Positions 62,796 to 64,000 of a stretch of 64,000 bases of DNA are shown piece after piece (within the stretch, counting starts at the first letter, position 1; every line of letters starts with the position of its first letter). The notes beneath the pieces are model-generated. The model made no database searches, was not told where the DNA came from, and was given only the letters and a program-made list of their open reading frames with translations. The DNA comes from Nitratireductor pacificus pht-3B (GTDB lineage Bacteria > Pseudomonadota > Alphaproteobacteria > Rhizobiales > Rhizobiaceae). The DNA lies in the NCBI RefSeq assembly GCF_000300335.1, contig NZ_AMRM01000015.1, positions 62,001-126,000 on the forward strand, written 5' to 3'. The position numbers and the translations under genes are program-made.

Positions 62796-63596
62796 ATGAG
62801 AAACATCCTGAAGGCCGCCATCGGGGCGGTGGCCATGGCCGCCATGGCGCTCGGTGCGACCGCGCCTGCCGGCGCCGAAACGGAGATGGACGAGATCCTG
62901 CAGCGCGGCGAGCTGCGCGTCGGCGTTCAGACGCAGGGCGCGCCCGTCAGCTTCATCAACAAGAACGGCGAGCGCACCGGCCTGGCGATCGAGATCGTCA
63001 AGATGATGGCCGACGACCTGGGCGTCAAACTCGTGCTCCAGGACTATGACTGGAAGGGTCTCATCCCGGCGCTCCTCGGCGGCAAGTTCGACTTCATCGC
63101 CGCCGACATGACGCCGACGCCCCAGCGCACCGCCCAGCTCCTCTTTTCGCGTCCGTTCTTCTATCAGGAGACGGTCGCCATGACCGCGAAGGACAGCGGC
63201 CGCACCAGCTGGCAGGATCTCAACAAGGACGGCGTGAATGTCGGCGGCGTCCAGGGCGGCACCTATGTCACCGCCATCAAGGAGTTCCTGCCGGCCGCCA
63301 CCGTCAAGGAGTTCGCCAGCGGCCCGGCCAGCGCCCAGGCGCTTGCCGCCGGCCGCGTCGACGGCGCCCTCACCGATCTCGGCAACGCCAGGTCCTATGT
63401 CGGCGAGTACGACAACCTGATGATCCTCGACGGCGTCATCACCCGCGAGCCGCTGGCCTTCGCCACCCGCGCCGAGAACGGCCATCTCAAGTTCTGGATG
63501 GACAACTACTTCGAGCTGATCTCCGCCAACGGCAAGCTCGACCGCCTGGTCGAGTACTGGTGGAGCTCGCGCGCCTGGGAAGCCGACCACAAATAG
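62796..63596 (+). CDS. ABC transporter substrate-binding protein, family 3
   Basis: The protein has 266 residues from ATG 62796 behind GGGAGGG. A signal peptide of about 28 residues ends PAGAE. The family 3 core includes LRVGVQTQGAPVSFINKNGERTGLAIEIVKMMADDLGVKL, FDFIAADMTPTPQRTAQLLFSRPFF, and VGGVQGGTYVTAIKEFLP. It binds an amino acid or similar zwitterion in the periplasm. Pyridoxamine is a possible ligand, given the divergent transaminase, but this is inference. Confidence 0.93.
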   Translation: MRNILKAAIGAVAMAAMALGATAPAGAETEMDEILQRGELRVGVQTQGAPVSFINKNGERTGLAIEIVKMMADDLGVKLVLQDYDWKGLIPALLGGKFDFIAADMTPTPQRTAQLLFSRPFFYQETVAMTAKDSGRTSWQDLNKDGVNVGGVQGGTYVTAIKEFLPAATVKEFASGPASAQALAAGRVDGALTDLGNARSYVGEYDNLMILDGVITREPLAFATRAENGHLKFWMDNYFELISANGKLDRLVEYWWSSRAWEADHK

Positions 63597-63604
63597 CATC
63601 AGCG

Positions 63605-63645
63605 GGCGCGGGCGGCAGGTCTCGTAGAACCACGCCGCCCGCGCC
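63605..63645 (+). terminator. Stable hairpin between binding-protein and permease genes
   Basis: A perfect 12-bp GC stem (63605-63616 with 63634-63645) encloses a 17-base loop, starting 8 bases after the binding-protein stop. No T-run follows. Such hairpins usually protect the binding-protein mRNA and lower expression of the downstream permease. Confidence 0.6.
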
Positions 63646-63693
63646 TCCCAGCACGAGCCCCGTGCTCAACCGCCTCGCGGACCGGATTGCACC

Positions 63694-64000
63694 ATGACTT
63701 TTCTTGAACCGGTCGCCGACTGGATCGTCGGCGTCTACAATTTCCGCATCGTCGCGCTTTACGCCGACGAGTTCGCGCGGGGCATCACCAACACGCTGCT
63801 GGCCGCCGGCGCGAGCCTCGCCCTGTCGCTGATTCTGGGCACCCTGCTCGCCGCGCTGCGCCTGTCCAGCAACCGCCTTCTGTCCGCGCTTGCGGAAATC
63901 TACATCCAGGTCATCCGCTCCACCCCGCTCCTGCTGCAGATCTACATTGTCTATTTCGCCCTTCCCCTCCTGGTGCCGGCCACGGCGCGCTGGCCGGAGC
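63694..64000 (+). CDS. Polar amino-acid-type ABC transporter permease (partial, cut by window end)
   Basis: ATG 63694 opens a frame that stays open to the last base, giving the first 102 residues. It begins MTFLEPVADWIVGVYNF, contains the HisM-type GITNTLLAAGASLALSLILGTLLAALRL segment and the conserved YIQVIRSTPLLLQIYIVYFALP. It is the membrane partner of the ATPase and binding protein upstream. Confidence 0.92.
   Translation, partial: MTFLEPVADWIVGVYNFRIVALYADEFARGITNTLLAAGASLALSLILGTLLAALRLSSNRLLSALAEIYIQVIRSTPLLLQIYIVYFALPLLVPATARWPE

Overview
The window is high-GC DNA with tightly packed operons, many ATGA/TTGA-type start-stop overlaps, and long spurious antisense ORFs. I read it as a chromosome (or large replicon) segment of an alphaproteobacterium of the order Hyphomicrobiales, most like Mesorhizobium/Phyllobacteriaceae. 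Reasons: a pyridoxamine-pyruvate transaminase very close to what I remember of the Mesorhizobium enzyme, a short second FtsZ without a C-terminal tail, an arginase/ornithine cyclodeaminase/Lrp set, and many ABC and TRAP uptake systems. The assignment is from protein recognition only. I saw no rRNA, tRNA, insertion sequence, prophage or CRISPR array.

Layout. 1-3.0 kb: the end of a sugar-type ABC operon (permease, Gfo/Idh/MocA oxidoreductase, UgpC/MalK-type ATPase). 3.1-7.5 kb: a GntR/FCD regulator, a three-gene TRAP transporter and an SRPBCC-like protein. 7.6-9.4 kb: Ada DNA-repair protein and a PEP mutase/isocitrate lyase family enzyme. 9.6-18.6 kb: an RpiR-type regulator divergent from an operon of N-formylglutamate amidohydrolase-like hydrolase, a second TRAP transporter, a glutamine-synthetase-like ligase, an aldehyde dehydrogenase and an iron alcohol dehydrogenase; I infer catabolism through gamma-glutamylated intermediates. 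18.7-21.4 kb: an acyl-CoA synthetase/GNAT fusion (Pat/Acs-type lysine acetyltransferase). 21.5-28.2 kb: a dipeptide-type ABC transporter divergent from a class III aminotransferase.

28.5-34.4 kb: a compact five-gene operon (two-lobed GNAT-like protein, asparagine-synthase-type amidotransferase, acyl carrier protein, acyl-AMP ligase, divergent NAD-synthase-like enzyme) that looks like a dedicated acyl/amide tailoring pathway; GH5 hydrolase, methyltransferase and O-antigen ligase-like genes at 39-42.5 kb suggest a surface-polysaccharide setting. Between them lie ftsZ2, a GST and an arginine catabolic set. Adenine deaminase is at 42.9-44.6 kb.

44.6-59.4 kb: a large uncharacterised catabolic island (M81 peptidase, RpiR regulator, RidA, PLP D-cysteine desulfhydrase-like enzyme, AstE/DoeB-like deacylase, a complete CUT1-type ABC transporter split around a divergent promoter, two proteins of unknown function, a mandelate-racemase-type enolase, an M20 amidohydrolase and a semialdehyde dehydrogenase). 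Two nearly identical 15-bp imperfect palindromes, one in each of its two divergent promoter regions, suggest that its own RpiR regulator controls the whole island. 59.5-64 kb: TauE/SafE permease, pyridoxamine-pyruvate transaminase, and a divergent polar-amino-acid-type ABC transporter cut by the window end.
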